Source of the DNA: a virus
Virus record (IMG/VR): IMGVR_UViG_3300031576_000077
Location: 1 to 48,105 of that record
Length of the DNA: 48,105 nucleotides
Direction: 5' to 3' (one strand)
Made by a program: the position numbers and the translations under genes. Numbering within the stretch: the stretch's first letter is position 1; each line of letters opens with the position of its first letter. The notes below the pieces were generated by a model that made no database searches, was not told the origin of the DNA, and saw only the letters and a list, made by a program, of their open reading frames with translations. This document shows positions 1-9,322 of the stretch, one piece after another.

Positions 1-711
1 GCGGACTTCTCGCTCGACGACGACGCCAAGCGGATCGTCCTAGAGCTTCGCGGTACGCGCTGGTACGAGGTGGATCGGTTCTACGCGGCCGACTCAGCAG
101 CACGGCGTACGGCGCTAGGGCTGACCTTGCTAGCGACGCTCGCAGCCCCGGCGAATCCGGGCGACAACGGAAAGCTTGTGACAGCGAGTGGCGGGGCGTG
201 GGTCTACTCGGCTCCGCCTGCGGGTGGCTCCGGGTTCTTGCAGCGCATCCGCTACTACGCTGGCGCGTCTCGCAACTACACCAGCGGCAGCGTGATCCGC
301 ATCGAAGAGATCGACCTGTTCACGGGCGGGACTCTCGGCGACGGCTACGTGTTCAACGTGCCGAACGGCTCCACCTTCGCGCAGCTCGAAGTGCTCGCGC
401 GCGTAGAGCGACAGAACGAGAACAGCTCCCACGACTTCGCCGAGCTTCGGATCGCCTACCGATCCGGCAGTGGCCCATTCGATGACACGGGCCTCGGCGG
501 CGTCGCTCGTGGGCTCCCGTCGCGCTCGTACCTGTATGCGACCACAGCGGAGAGTCAGCGGCTGAAGGAAGCGAACCTATGCCTGGCCGCCGGCGTCGTG
601 CCGGTGACGTACCAGTCTCAGATCCGCGTGCAGGTCGCGGGGCTCGCCGGGAACACGTACCGCGTCCTCGGAAGCCGAACGAAGTGCTGGCTGTCGGTTC
701 AGTGGATGTGA
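1..711 (+). CDS. Distal phage structural protein, 5'-truncated by window edge
   Basis: The reading frame is open from base 1, so the start lies outside the window; 236 residues are visible. They align by eye with the C-terminal two thirds of the next gene: both carry a W-[YI]-E-[VI]-D-R-[FS]-Y segment followed by a motif of the form LGLTL-ATxxxPANPGD-GK---ASGGA, and both end in a CWLSV[QE] segment. The two are therefore tandem paralogues. The N-terminal part resembles the generic assembly/collar segment of phage distal structural proteins, and the divergent C-terminal part would be the tip or receptor-facing region. This role is inferred from position after the tail genes of a lambda-type phage and before the lysis cassette. 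Confidence 0.7.
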   Translation, partial: ADFSLDDDAKRIVLELRGTRWYEVDRFYAADSAARRTALGLTLLATLAAPANPGDNGKLVTASGGAWVYSAPPAGGSGFLQRIRYYAGASRNYTSGSVIRIEEIDLFTGGTLGDGYVFNVPNGSTFAQLEVLARVERQNENSSHDFAELRIAYRSGSGPFDDTGLGGVARGLPSRSYLYATTAESQRLKEANLCLAAGVVPVTYQSQIRVQVAGLAGNTYRVLGSRTKCWLSVQWM

Positions 712-718
712 GGACGAC

Positions 719-1810
719 ATGAAGGCTCCTCCGTCCGGACAGATGGCCGACAGCACGAACCTCGTGATCGAGCAGAAGTCGCGCATGGAGCAGGTGTCCG
801 GGCTCCTGCGCCAGCTCCCGGGCGGCGATGTGTCGGCGACGTATACGCTCGACGCGGCCGACACGATCAAGCCCATCGTCTCGATGTTCGCAGTCGATTC
901 TCTCGGCGGAGCTGCGGCCGACACGCTCGCGCGCATTCAGGGAGAGGACATCGAGACGACGCCGGGCCTGCCGGACGGCTCGATCGTGATCCTCCGCGCG
1001 GCCAGCAACTCGCGCGTCATCACGGTGCAGCACTTGGCTGGCGGGAGCGGTGAAATCTCGCTGACGAATGCGTCGGCCTTCGTGCTCAACTCGACGAAAA
1101 AGCGGCTCGTGCTCGAACGCCGCGCAGCGCAGTGGATCGAGATTGACCGGAGCTACGGCGGCGACGCTGCGGCGGAGCGCGCGTTTCTCGGACTCACGCT
1201 GGCGGCGACGGTTCCGAATCCTGCGAACCCCGGAGACGACGGGAAAGCCATCCTCGCCTCGGGCGGGGCGCTTGCGCTCGGCACGCCAGTGAGCAGCGGA
1301 GGCCCGCTGCATCGCCTGCTCGTTTCGCGCACCTCCGACTACACACTCGGCCTCGCCGACGGGAACTCGTACTCTCACGCGCAGTTCAACGCGATCACCA
1401 CCGAGTCGAGCCCTGGCGCACTGTGGGATGCCGTCAGCTTCGAGGTCAAGATTCCGGTAGGCGTCTCGTTCGTGCGCGTCAAAGCAAATCTCGAGCTTGG
1501 CTTTACCTCGGCCCCGGTCGGCGTCTGGTGGGCCGAAGCGTTCTCGTTCTACCGGGTGAGCGGCGGCGGCTACCCGGGCAACCCGGACGGACACAGCAAG
1601 GTGGGGCTCCTCGCCACGAGCTTCCAGGGCAACTCGGCCGCGACCGTCACCTGCGCGCTCAACGGCGCATCGGGCGAAATCGCTGTGAGCAGCGGCGACC
1701 GATTGAAGCTCATGGTGCGCGGCTACGGCTCGGGCGGCGGGAACCAGATCAAGATTCGCGGAGCCGCGCTCCCGGCCTACTGCTGGCTATCGGTCGAGTT
1801 CTTCGCGTGA
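719..1810 (+). CDS. Distal phage structural (tail fiber/appendage-like) protein
   Basis: 363 residues, ATG start 7 bases after the previous stop with a GAGG element upstream. It has no signal peptide and no cysteine-rich region. The first ~115 residues (not visible in the truncated paralogue) contain a Ser/Ala-rich stretch ending in a KKRLVLERR segment typical of proteins that attach to a structure through their N-terminus. Residues ~135-170 share the repeat motif with the upstream gene, and the C-terminal ~200 residues are beta-rich (Gly/Ser/Thr/Val). No enzyme motif is seen. I infer a virion appendage; a head fiber or another distal virion part is equally possible. Confidence 0.6.
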   Translation: MKAPPSGQMADSTNLVIEQKSRMEQVSGLLRQLPGGDVSATYTLDAADTIKPIVSMFAVDSLGGAAADTLARIQGEDIETTPGLPDGSIVILRAASNSRVITVQHLAGGSGEISLTNASAFVLNSTKKRLVLERRAAQWIEIDRSYGGDAAAERAFLGLTLAATVPNPANPGDDGKAILASGGALALGTPVSSGGPLHRLLVSRTSDYTLGLADGNSYSHAQFNAITTESSPGALWDAVSFEVKIPVGVSFVRVKANLELGFTSAPVGVWWAEAFSFYRVSGGGYPGNPDGHSKVGLLATSFQGNSAATVTCALNGASGEIAVSSGDRLKLMVRGYGSGGGNQIKIRGAALPAYCWLSVEFFA

Positions 1811-1820
1811 GGTGTAACTC

Positions 1821-2159
1821 GTGGCGCAGCTGAACGTTCTCGCCGAGTCGGCATCGCTCTCGGACAGCGACTTCAAGTCGGCTGCGAGCGGAGGCGACAC
1901 GTTCGAGAACAACGGCCGAACGGTGCTCTGGATCAAGAACGAGAGCGGAGCGCAGCGCGTGGTGACGGTGGCCGCATCGGGCCAGTGCAGTCATGGATTC
2001 CTCCACAATCAGGTGCTCACGATCAGCGCCACGACCACGCTCTACAAGACGCGTGCGTTTCCTCCCGCGCGCTTCGGCGGGCGCCCGACGATCACCTACA
2101 GCACGCCCTCCGGGATCCTGCTCGTCGGCGTGAGTCAACAGGAGTACCACGGCACATGA
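1821..2159 (+). CDS. Small phage structural protein, unknown
   Basis: 112 residues with a GTG start; its TGA overlaps the ATG of the next gene (ATGA). The protein is beta-rich and soluble, with no signal peptide. The internal pattern of alternating Val/Thr and short turns (WIKNESGAQRVVTVAASG) resembles small beta-sandwich proteins found in phage late operons, such as decoration or fiber-associated proteins. I do not recognise a named family. Translational coupling to the secreted beta-helix gene suggests co-expression. Confidence 0.5.
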   Translation: MAQLNVLAESASLSDSDFKSAASGGDTFENNGRTVLWIKNESGAQRVVTVAASGQCSHGFLHNQVLTISATTTLYKTRAFPPARFGGRPTITYSTPSGILLVGVSQQEYHGT

Positions 2160-4690
2160 TCGCTCGACTGCTACTCGCGCTCGCGTTCTGCGCTGCCGTC
2201 CCTGCGTTCGCCGACGTTACAATCTCTGGCGGTGCGGCCGGTGGCGCCCTCCCGCAGGTGACGGTCGCAGGGCTCCCGACGTGCGACGCCACGACGCAGG
2301 GCTCGAGCCGTGTCGTGACGGATGCTCTTAACGAGACGAGCTGCACCGTCGGCGGCGGCACCGCTGACAACACATGCGACTGCATCGACGGCGTGTGGAC
2401 GCTCCGCGGAACGACGTCCACCGTCGCCGACGGCGACAAGGGTGACGTCAACATCACGGGTGGATCCTGGGAGATCGACGCCGGAGTGGTCGCGGCACCC
2501 GAGATCGCAACGGACGGCGTTGCGGCGGCAGAGGTTGCTGCCGATGCCGTAGGAACGTCGGAAATCGCAACCGATGGCGTCTCGGCGGCCGAGCTGAACG
2601 CTACCGGCGTCGAGGCCGAGCTCGAGGCTGCGCTCGACCTACAGGACATCGCCGGCGCGGTAACGGACGCCCAGGTCCCGAACACGGTCACGATCGACAA
2701 CGCTGCGGGACTCGACGCTGCTGGGGCGCGCCTGATCTACAAGGCGGCCGGTGGCGGCACCGCGTTCGAGGGAGACTGCTTCGTCGAGGACGTGAACGAC
2801 AACGGGACAGCGGACAACGGCGAGCAGTGCGTTACGAGCGGCGATCACATCGCAAACGGTGCCGGCGGCCAACCTCAGAACGGCGCCGTTGCCTACTACG
2901 CACGCGACTTCGATACGGCGGCGAGCCTCACCGATGGACTACAGGAGGCCGTTAACCATTGCATCGCGACCGTCGATCAGCGTGGCTGCATCATCCTTCT
3001 GGGACGAGGCACCTACGATCTCCAGGCGCAGCTTTCGTTCGTTGCCACGGAGCCTGCGACGACTCCGACCAGCATCACGATTCGAGGCGCGGGGATCGGT
3101 CGGTCAGGTGGTAGCGGCACGCGAGTCTGGGTCAATGCTGCGCTGACGACCGCGAACAGCAACTGCAGCGGCGAAGAGGGCGGCACCTTCACGGACGCGA
3201 CCATCCCGGTCTGCGCCGGCATTCTCGTAGTGGGCTGGAATCATCGGTTCCAAGACCTCGAAATCCTCACAGCCGCTGCCGCTAACGCGGATGTATTGAT
3301 GGAGCTTGCGTCGCGCTCAACAGCGGGGCCTAGCTCTCCTGCCAACATGGACACCCCGGCTGTGTACTCGACGAGCCACACGATCCTCGACAACGTGCGG
3401 TTTACGGATGGCGACTTGGCGCAGGTGTACTGGAACAATCGCGACAACCAGGCGGCCAGCCAGAGCGACGCGAACGACTGGCGCCACGTGAGCTTCGGCG
3501 CCCCCAACTTCGTACCGCGCTACTCCGTGTTCATCGACAACCAGAACACGAGCGTCAACAAGTGCGATCACTGCCACTTCCGCGACGTGTCTGTTGCGAA
3601 CATAAACGTCAGGCAAGGCGAAGGGCTCGAGCTGGACTGGGGCTTCTCCGAGTCAGCCGGCATCGCCGACGCGGCCAAGTACATGTACCGCTACTGCTCG
3701 GACAAGATCACGGATACGGACTCATCGCTCCCCGGTGCGGTGGCGTGCGGTGACTTGAGCGGAGCCAACTGGAAGCGCGGCGGCGTCTCGCACTGGCACC
3801 ACGAGACGACGTCCGGTCACGGTGGCTTCTTCTTCCACGACGGGTCTTCTACGACCCCGGGACTCGCTCTCGAGTTCTACATCCGCGACTCGAGCATCCA
3901 GCAGTCGGACACAGCGACCAAGATGCTGGACTGGGACGGAGTCGGCGCGCTCGATCTCACCGGGAACAGCTTCATCAACAACACCGCTGGATTGACGGTC
4001 ATCGACATCGATTGCGACGGGTGCTCCGGCGCGAACAACCGCAACCAGCTCCAGCTTACTTGGATCGGGAACACGCCAGAGCCGACGGACATCGACGTGC
4101 AGATCGACGTCGCGGACGCGATCGTGATCGAGGGCATGATGCCGCGATACGCGGTGAACGGGCTGGCGTGGAGCGACACGAACGGAAACGGAACGCGAGA
4201 TGTCAGCGAGGGTCCACTCGAGACCTTCATGCTCCACTACTGGGTGGAGGACGCTGCCTTCGGTGATTTCCTCACGTCACGCTGTCTACAGTACGCGGAA
4301 GGCAACAACAACAACGTGCAGATCGCGCTGCCGCTCGCGTGCACGTCTACGTCGAACGCCTCCTCGACGATGGCAACCTTCCCGCTCAACCGGACTCCCG
4401 TTGTCACCGGCTTCTCGTGCCTCGGGGTCGGGGGCGGCGTTACCGACGATCTCACGATGGAGATCGCGTGGCGCAAAGGCGACGCGATCGGAACGCAGAC
4501 CGAGGCCGGTAGCCTACTGATGACAGCTTCTGACTGGGGCTCGACGATCAAGAGCACGGCTCTCGCGACGCCCTCCGTGTGTCCGTACGCGGCGAACGGC
4601 TGCGGTCTCGGTGTCAAGGTGGACGCAACCACGTTGTCGGCTGGCACGCTCATGGATCTCAATTGTGACGTGCAGGTTCAGCTTCACTAA
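2156..4690 (+). CDS. Secreted beta-helix (pectate-lyase-fold) protein, tailspike-like
   Basis: 844 residues. The ATG overlaps the preceding stop and immediately encodes a clear Sec signal peptide (MIARLLLALAFCAAVPAFA, cleavage expected after AFA at ~19). Residues ~110-150 hold short degenerate repeats of the type EIATDGVAAAEVA, as in the shafts of phage tail fibers. From ~residue 260 the sequence is a right-handed beta-helix of the pectate-lyase fold (YYARDF, DGLQEAVNHC, a GAGIGRSGG turn, many Asn/Asp ladders and paired Cys). A segment SGHGGFFF near residue ~565 recurs in the secreted protein at 11409. The family suggests a polysaccharide-binding or -cleaving tailspike. The signal peptide is odd for a virion protein, so an exported enzyme or envelope-acting factor is the alternative. 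Confidence 0.65.
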   Translation: MIARLLLALAFCAAVPAFADVTISGGAAGGALPQVTVAGLPTCDATTQGSSRVVTDALNETSCTVGGGTADNTCDCIDGVWTLRGTTSTVADGDKGDVNITGGSWEIDAGVVAAPEIATDGVAAAEVAADAVGTSEIATDGVSAAELNATGVEAELEAALDLQDIAGAVTDAQVPNTVTIDNAAGLDAAGARLIYKAAGGGTAFEGDCFVEDVNDNGTADNGEQCVTSGDHIANGAGGQPQNGAVAYYARDFDTAASLTDGLQEAVNHCIATVDQRGCIILLGRGTYDLQAQLSFVATEPATTPTSITIRGAGIGRSGGSGTRVWVNAALTTANSNCSGEEGGTFTDATIPVCAGILVVGWNHRFQDLEILTAAAANADVLMELASRSTAGPSSPANMDTPAVYSTSHTILDNVRFTDGDLAQVYWNNRDNQAASQSDANDWRHVSFGAPNFVPRYSVFIDNQNTSVNKCDHCHFRDVSVANINVRQGEGLELDWGFSESAGIADAAKYMYRYCSDKITDTDSSLPGAVACGDLSGANWKRGGVSHWHHETTSGHGGFFFHDGSSTTPGLALEFYIRDSSIQQSDTATKMLDWDGVGALDLTGNSFINNTAGLTVIDIDCDGCSGANNRNQLQLTWIGNTPEPTDIDVQIDVADAIVIEGMMPRYAVNGLAWSDTNGNGTRDVSEGPLETFMLHYWVEDAAFGDFLTSRCLQYAEGNNNNVQIALPLACTSTSNASSTMATFPLNRTPVVTGFSCLGVGGGVTDDLTMEIAWRKGDAIGTQTEAGSLLMTASDWGSTIKSTALATPSVCPYAANGCGLGVKVDATTLSAGTLMDLNCDVQVQLH

Positions 4691-4749
4691 CTGACGACCC
4701 TGTAGAGCTCCGCGCTCGCTCACCACCTGCTCGAAAAGGAGAACTCACC

Positions 4750-5205
4750 ATGCGCTATCGACGATGGCTGCTTCTGGCCTTGTTTCTGCTGGCGTCTCCG
4801 GCATTCGCAGCGGACTTCCGCAGCGGGACCGAAGCGACGAACAGCGTGGTCACCGGCCTCCAGCGCGGAGCGACAGGCTATGCCTCCTTCACGGCGAGCG
4901 GGTCGGCCTTCGTCGGCGTCGCTCAGTGCGCGCGGGCGACGGGCTCCGTGGTCTGCAATCTCGCGGCCAGTACCGATCACGACTGCGCAGTCGTGTTCTG
5001 GCGTTGCCCTGCCGGCGTCAGCACAGCGGACCCCCTCGTCTGCCGCGTTGATACCTACCAGGACGGCAGCGGCACGTGGCAGAGCGAAGTCACCGGAGAC
5101 GTGTCTCGGGTGCGCGATCTCAACGAGATCGACCCGACGCCGAACCTTGTCGCCGTGGTGACGACCGTCGCCCAGACGACCCGCGTGCAGGTGGACTGCC
5201 GATGA
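4750..5205 (+). CDS. Small secreted protein, unknown
   Basis: 151 residues. A strong ribosome-binding site (AAAAGGAG) precedes the ATG, and the N-terminus is a textbook Sec signal peptide (MRYRRWLLLALFLLASPAFA, cleavage after ~20). The mature part is ~130 residues, Thr/Val/Ala-rich, with about six cysteines, so a disulfide-stabilised beta-sandwich is likely. Its stop overlaps the start of the next secreted protein (ATGA), which implies the two are made in coupled amounts. I do not recognise a family. A subunit or chaperone partner of the large downstream beta-helix protein is one inference. Confidence 0.55.
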   Translation: MRYRRWLLLALFLLASPAFAADFRSGTEATNSVVTGLQRGATGYASFTASGSAFVGVAQCARATGSVVCNLAASTDHDCAVVFWRCPAGVSTADPLVCRVDTYQDGSGTWQSEVTGDVSRVRDLNEIDPTPNLVAVVTTVAQTTRVQVDCR

Positions 5206-7829
5206 CACGGATACTGCTTGCACTCGTGTTGCTCGCTGCTCTCGCTGTGCCGCTGTCTGCCTACGCCGAGAGCTGTACGAGCTCGGGCTCGGGCCGCTGG
5301 ACGGCGGTCGCAACCGGCCCGTGGACGGGCTGCACGCCGGACGGCACTGACACCTTCTCGGTGGCCTCCGGGCACATCGTCTACGTCGATGGGACGATCG
5401 TCGTCACCACCGGGAGCGTGACGGTCGCGTCCGGCGGGAAGCTCGTGGTGCTACCCGGCTCGATCCTCCAGCCCGGCGCGTTCGTCGCGACGAGCGCCGG
5501 CGGATCGCTCGAAGTCCGCGGCGAACGGCTGGCGACGTGCCGGATCCGGTCCGAGGTGGACTGGACCGCCGTCGATCCGGTGGCGACGCTCGACTGCCCG
5601 GCCGCGACGATCGCGACGACGTCCGACTACCTGGTCTTCGGCGAGGAGGATCCGGCGGCCGGCGACTTCACGCGGAAGGCGGTTGTCGTCGGCCCCGGCG
5701 GGCCGGTGCCCGGTGCTTACAAGCCGTCGCTCAATCGATACGCCTGGTACGACATCACGGCGCTCTCGGGCAACGCGGTCACCTACGACCTCGACGCCGG
5801 CACCTACGTGGCTTCACCCGATGCGCCCTACGCCGGGACGCGCGGGAACAACACGACCACGGCGATCTCGAGCGCGCAGCTCTCCTACACCGTGCAGCCC
5901 GGGCGGCGTGCGACGCTCGTGACCGTGGCGCTGGCCTACGGCTCCGTGGTCGCGCTCCACGCGGACCGCGGCTCGGGCTACCTCTACTTCGTCGAGAGCG
6001 CGGCGAACGCTGCCGACCCGACCTACTGCTCGGGGCGCGCGGCGAAGATCCTGCACACGGAGAACGGCGGCGCGGGGGACGATCTCCTCTACGTCGCCGG
6101 TGACGTCTCGGGCTGCACCAACGCGAGCGCGCGGATCATTCCGGGGGCCAGGCGCGGCGATCTCGTCTACCTAGTGCGGCCGGCGACGGTCGATGGAATC
6201 GTCACCGCGACCCACACGGGGAGCGTGCGCATCGAGAGCGGGGCAGCGCTCAACGTCAAGTTGGCGCGTTTCACGCGGCTCGGAGTCACTGCTGCCGCAG
6301 CGATCTCGCCGAGCTTGACGCGCAACTGCAACATCTGCCTCTACCAATCGGCCGGCTCTCCGGCGGCGACGATCACCGGGCGCTTCGAGGACGTCGATAT
6401 CTCGTTCCCGGAGGCGGAGACGACGGACACGGGCGTCTTCGAGGTGTCGAGCCTCGCGACCCTCACCGACTACCGCTACCCCAACAGCGGGCTCCTCGAC
6501 CTCTCCGGCCTCTCGATCAAGCGCCTCCACATCCACGACGGGCGCGACGAGGGCACGGCGTCGGGCACCCATGGCATCTATCTCGACGGCCCGAAGAACG
6601 TCGTGATCGACGGCGCGAGGCTCGAGCGGCTGTCGGACGATCTCTTCGGGGCGGCTATCGCTGGCAACTCGACCGGCTCGGCGAGCGACGCGAACAGCAT
6701 GAGCGTTCGGCGCATCCTCGCCTACGAGGGGCTCGCGGAGGACAACAACAGCCAGCAGGGGATCGAGCCGAGCGTGATCGACGACGCGACGCCGCTCGGC
6801 CACAACTACGTGCGGCAGCTCAGCGCGATCACGGTGCGCGACTCAATCGCAGTCGGCACCTACTTCGAGGCGCTCTCGACGAACGGACACGCGGGCACGG
6901 TGCTCGACGGCGTGGTGAGCGGGGGCACGTTCGACGCGAACGCGAACCGGCCCGGGTTCAACATCCAGACCACGACCGGGACGGGCGTCGCGGTCTCGCT
7001 GAGCAACGCGGCGCGGGTGAAGAACTCGCTGCTCACCACCTACGCCGAGGACGGGACGAGCGCGGTTCAGGACGTGCTCGTGACCGCAAGCCTCGAGGAC
7101 TCGGTCGTGTGGGGCGACGAGCAGAGCGCGGACCCCGGGCACAGACACAACAACCTCCAGGGCTGCTACCGCAGCCTGATTCATCACGCCGGATCCACCA
7201 ACTTCGTTCTCGAGGGCAGCTCCGGCAGCGACGTGTCCTTCAACCCGCTCCGCGAGTTCGTAGACTGCGCCTACGTCAACTCGGCGACGGCGACTCGGCT
7301 CGCGCAGAACTACAACACTGGCTCGACCGCGTACACGCTCAACTTCGCGCGCTTCCTCTACCTGCAAACCGCCGGCTGGGACGCGACGAACGGGGCGCTC
7401 GGTGCGGTGACGTTCGCGTCTGGCGCAACGGTCAACGTGAACGGAGCCGTGCTCTCGACGGGGACGCCGGGGACCAAGAACTTCGACGCGAACGCGGGCG
7501 GGTCGGTCTCAGACGTCTGCTACGAGAGCAACAACACGGCGGCAACGGACTTCCAGTCCTACGCTTCTGCGACGACGCTCTCGGTCCCCGACATCTATCC
7601 GGACGCCGCCTCCGCTCCGGCGCTCGGGAGTCTGGTCGGCGACCCGAACAGCATCGACGTGTGCGAGCGCGCGCAACCGAGTGAGCTCGGGCTGTCGCGA
7701 GTCGGTGCGGCGCACGTCCTACTCGGAGACTTCGCGGTCGAGCAGATGTATCCGGTCTACACGAGTCGGAAGGATCTGCTGCAAGTCGCGCCTCCGTTCG
7801 CGCACCCGCGCGGCCATCGGGACTTCTGA
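5202..7829 (+). CDS. Large secreted beta-helix protein with G8-like N-terminal region
   Basis: 875 residues. The coupled ATG gives a signal peptide (MTRILLALVLLAALAVPLSAYA, cleavage after ~22). The mature N-terminus (W-ATGPWTGCTPDGTDTFSVASGHIVYVDG then GSVTVASGGKLVVLPGS) has the Gly spacing of a G8-like beta domain. The rest is a long series of beta-helix coils (IDGARLERL, NNSQQGIEP and similar ladders). No catalytic signature can be assigned by eye. The gene lies in the late strand between structural and lysis genes. Carbohydrate binding or depolymerisation is inferred from the fold class only. Like its neighbour at 2156, the signal peptide argues for export rather than cytoplasmic tail assembly. 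Confidence 0.6.
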   Translation: MTRILLALVLLAALAVPLSAYAESCTSSGSGRWTAVATGPWTGCTPDGTDTFSVASGHIVYVDGTIVVTTGSVTVASGGKLVVLPGSILQPGAFVATSAGGSLEVRGERLATCRIRSEVDWTAVDPVATLDCPAATIATTSDYLVFGEEDPAAGDFTRKAVVVGPGGPVPGAYKPSLNRYAWYDITALSGNAVTYDLDAGTYVASPDAPYAGTRGNNTTTAISSAQLSYTVQPGRRATLVTVALAYGSVVALHADRGSGYLYFVESAANAADPTYCSGRAAKILHTENGGAGDDLLYVAGDVSGCTNASARIIPGARRGDLVYLVRPATVDGIVTATHTGSVRIESGAALNVKLARFTRLGVTAAAAISPSLTRNCNICLYQSAGSPAATITGRFEDVDISFPEAETTDTGVFEVSSLATLTDYRYPNSGLLDLSGLSIKRLHIHDGRDEGTASGTHGIYLDGPKNVVIDGARLERLSDDLFGAAIAGNSTGSASDANSMSVRRILAYEGLAEDNNSQQGIEPSVIDDATPLGHNYVRQLSAITVRDSIAVGTYFEALSTNGHAGTVLDGVVSGGTFDANANRPGFNIQTTTGTGVAVSLSNAARVKNSLLTTYAEDGTSAVQDVLVTASLEDSVVWGDEQSADPGHRHNNLQGCYRSLIHHAGSTNFVLEGSSGSDVSFNPLREFVDCAYVNSATATRLAQNYNTGSTAYTLNFARFLYLQTAGWDATNGALGAVTFASGATVNVNGAVLSTGTPGTKNFDANAGGSVSDVCYESNNTAATDFQSYASATTLSVPDIYPDAASAPALGSLVGDPNSIDVCERAQPSELGLSRVGAAHVLLGDFAVEQMYPVYTSRKDLLQVAPPFAHPRGHRDF

Positions 7830-8497
7830 TGCCGGCCGACTCCGGATCCCACGTCTTCCTAGGCCGAGTCGGCCCCGAGCCGCGCGAGCTTTCGGACTCA
7901 GCGCTCTCGGGAGCGCGCGCCTGGTATCACGTCCACTGCCTGATGGACGGCCCGCAGGCTCCCGTCGCGGTTGCGCTCACCCGGGCTGGCGTCGTCGCTG
8001 GCGACCGCGTGAACCCGGGCGCGACGCTCGATATCCAGGGCACGTCGATCTGGCTCGTCGGGCCGAAGGACGGGCAATCGGCGCTTGTCTCGGTCGAGCG
8101 CCGCTTCGCTCCGACCCACCGCTCGGACACGCTGCTCGGCGAGCTCGTGACGCTCACCTCGTGGAAGTCGAGCGGCATGGGCCTCGAGATCACGCCCGGC
8201 AAGTGGCACAACCCGTGGACGAACATCCTCGGCATGGGACTCGGGCTCCTGAAGGCAACGGGAGGCCGTGTCTGGTTCGGGACGCACGTCGATACCTCGC
8301 TCCCTCCTCCGCCGACTGCCGAGGCCCTGGCCCGCTCGGCCGGGCTCTTTCCGCTAGATCCGAGTGACGGCCCGCTGCTGCTGCCGGGCAACCCAGCGCT
8401 CTACTGCTGCGCCTTTGAGCCGAGGGTGTTTCTCTACCTCGCGAAGCTCGCGGGTGGCAGGCAGTTCGGGCCGGGCGGTGAGCCGTGGCAGTCCTGA
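7829..8497 (+). CDS. Phage protein of unknown function
   Basis: 222 residues, start overlapping the previous stop (TGATG) and stop overlapping the next start. There is no signal peptide or membrane span. The centre has a SLVSVERRF region and a Gly-rich GMGLGLLKATGG patch; the C-terminus is Pro/Gly-rich with adjacent cysteines (YCCAFEP). I do not recognise the family. The position directly before the lysis genes could fit a late accessory or virion-associated protein, but nothing in the sequence proves that. Confidence 0.5.
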   Translation: MPADSGSHVFLGRVGPEPRELSDSALSGARAWYHVHCLMDGPQAPVAVALTRAGVVAGDRVNPGATLDIQGTSIWLVGPKDGQSALVSVERRFAPTHRSDTLLGELVTLTSWKSSGMGLEITPGKWHNPWTNILGMGLGLLKATGGRVWFGTHVDTSLPPPPTAEALARSAGLFPLDPSDGPLLLPGNPALYCCAFEPRVFLYLAKLAGGRQFGPGGEPWQS

Positions 8498-8808
8498 GCG
8501 ACCTCGGGATTTCGGAGCTGACGGCGCCGCTGCTCGGCATCGCGGTGATCGTGGTGGGGCAGGCGCTCGTGATCTGGCGCGCGAATGCCATCGCGACCCG
8601 GCGCTTCGAGTACATCGACGCTCGGCTCAAGCATCAAGACGAGTGCATCGACGAGCTAAGACAGAGCATCGCCGCAGGGGATCGCCGCATCTGGGAGTCG
8701 ATCGATCAGACAGCGCGTCAGCTCGCGAACATCACGGGGCAGTGGAGTGGTGTCTTGCTCGAGCGCGAGGCGCAGGATCGGCGCCGGGCCATGGAGGGCA
8801 AGGAGTGA
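8485..8808 (+). CDS. One-TM coiled-coil protein of the lysis cassette (spanin- or XhlA-like)
   Basis: 107 residues, GTG start. Residues ~13-31 form one hydrophobic segment (TAPLLGIAVIVVGQALVIW), followed by a ~70-residue charged, coiled-coil-like helix. This topology (N-terminal membrane anchor, long helix) is that of inner-membrane spanin subunits and of small XhlA-like lysis proteins. The gene sits immediately upstream of the lysozyme and holin-like genes. No outer-membrane spanin lipoprotein was found beside it, so the assignment rests on topology and position. Confidence 0.5.
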   Translation: MAVLSDLGISELTAPLLGIAVIVVGQALVIWRANAIATRRFEYIDARLKHQDECIDELRQSIAAGDRRIWESIDQTARQLANITGQWSGVLLEREAQDRRRAMEGKE

Positions 8809-8816
8809 AGGGAGGG

Positions 8817-8861
8817 ATGGAGTTCGAGATGGCGAAGCGCGCACTGAGCTGGCTTCCGTGA
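8817..8861 (+). CDS. 14-residue leader ORF coupled to the endolysin
   Basis: The ATG follows a strong GGAGTGAAGGGAGG element, whereas the lysozyme start has none. The ORF encodes MEFEMAKRALSWLP and its TGA overlaps the lysozyme GTG (GTGA). I infer that ribosomes loading here reinitiate at the endolysin gene, so the leader sets endolysin dosage. The peptide itself shows no recognisable function. Confidence 0.4.
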   Translation: MEFEMAKRALSWLP

Positions 8862-9322
8862 AGGCGAGCGCCAAGCTGCGCATGTGGCTCCGCAGCAAGG
8901 AGATGCTGCGGCCTGACGTCTACGACGACGGCGGCGGAGTGCCGACGCAGGGCTACGGGCACACGGGCCCAGACGTCCGCTTCGGCGGGCCACCGATCGA
9001 CCAGGCGCAGGCCGAGCTGTGGTTCCATGCCGACGTCTCCGTGCACGAGCGTGAGGTGGAGCGCCTCGTCACGGTGCAGCTCACGCAGGGCATGTTCGAC
9101 TGCCTCGTGAGCTTCGACTTCAACTCCGGCGGGCTCGAGTTCGTGGTGAACGGTAAGGTGCGACAGTCGCGCGTGCTCGTCGCCGTGAACGAGCGCCGCT
9201 GGAACGACGCCGTCGAGGAGCTGGTGACGTGGAACCAGGACGGCGGCAAGGACCGGCGCGGGCTGCTCACGCGCCGGCTCGAAGAGGGTCTGTTCTTCAC
9301 GTCTGAGAGGTATCCCGCATGA
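8858..9322 (+). CDS. Endolysin, T4/P22-type lysozyme (GH24 muramidase)
   Basis: 154 residues from the coupled GTG. The GH24 catalytic triad is visible with T4 spacing: E15 (SKE), D24 (YDDGGG) and T30 in PTQGYGHTG; T4 has E11, D20, T26. The enzyme cleaves the beta-1,4 bond between N-acetylmuramic acid and N-acetylglucosamine in peptidoglycan. No signal-arrest-release N-terminus is present, so a holin is needed for access. Its stop overlaps the start of the holin-like gene (ATGA). An upstream in-frame ATG at 8747 would overlap the preceding gene by 62 bases and adds non-conserved sequence, so I prefer 8858; ATG 8882 is another alternative. Confidence 0.85.
   Translation: MKASAKLRMWLRSKEMLRPDVYDDGGGVPTQGYGHTGPDVRFGGPPIDQAQAELWFHADVSVHEREVERLVTVQLTQGMFDCLVSFDFNSGGLEFVVNGKVRQSRVLVAVNERRWNDAVEELVTWNQDGGKDRRGLLTRRLEEGLFFTSERYPA

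Noticed and set aside
353-1594. 413-codon minus-strand frame
   Set aside because: Low-complexity Arg-rich translation antisense to two paralogous structural genes.
8747-8857. Upstream ATG start for the lysozyme
   Set aside because: Would overlap the preceding gene by 62 bases and add non-homologous Arg-rich residues; coupled GTG 8858 matches the lysozyme N-terminus.
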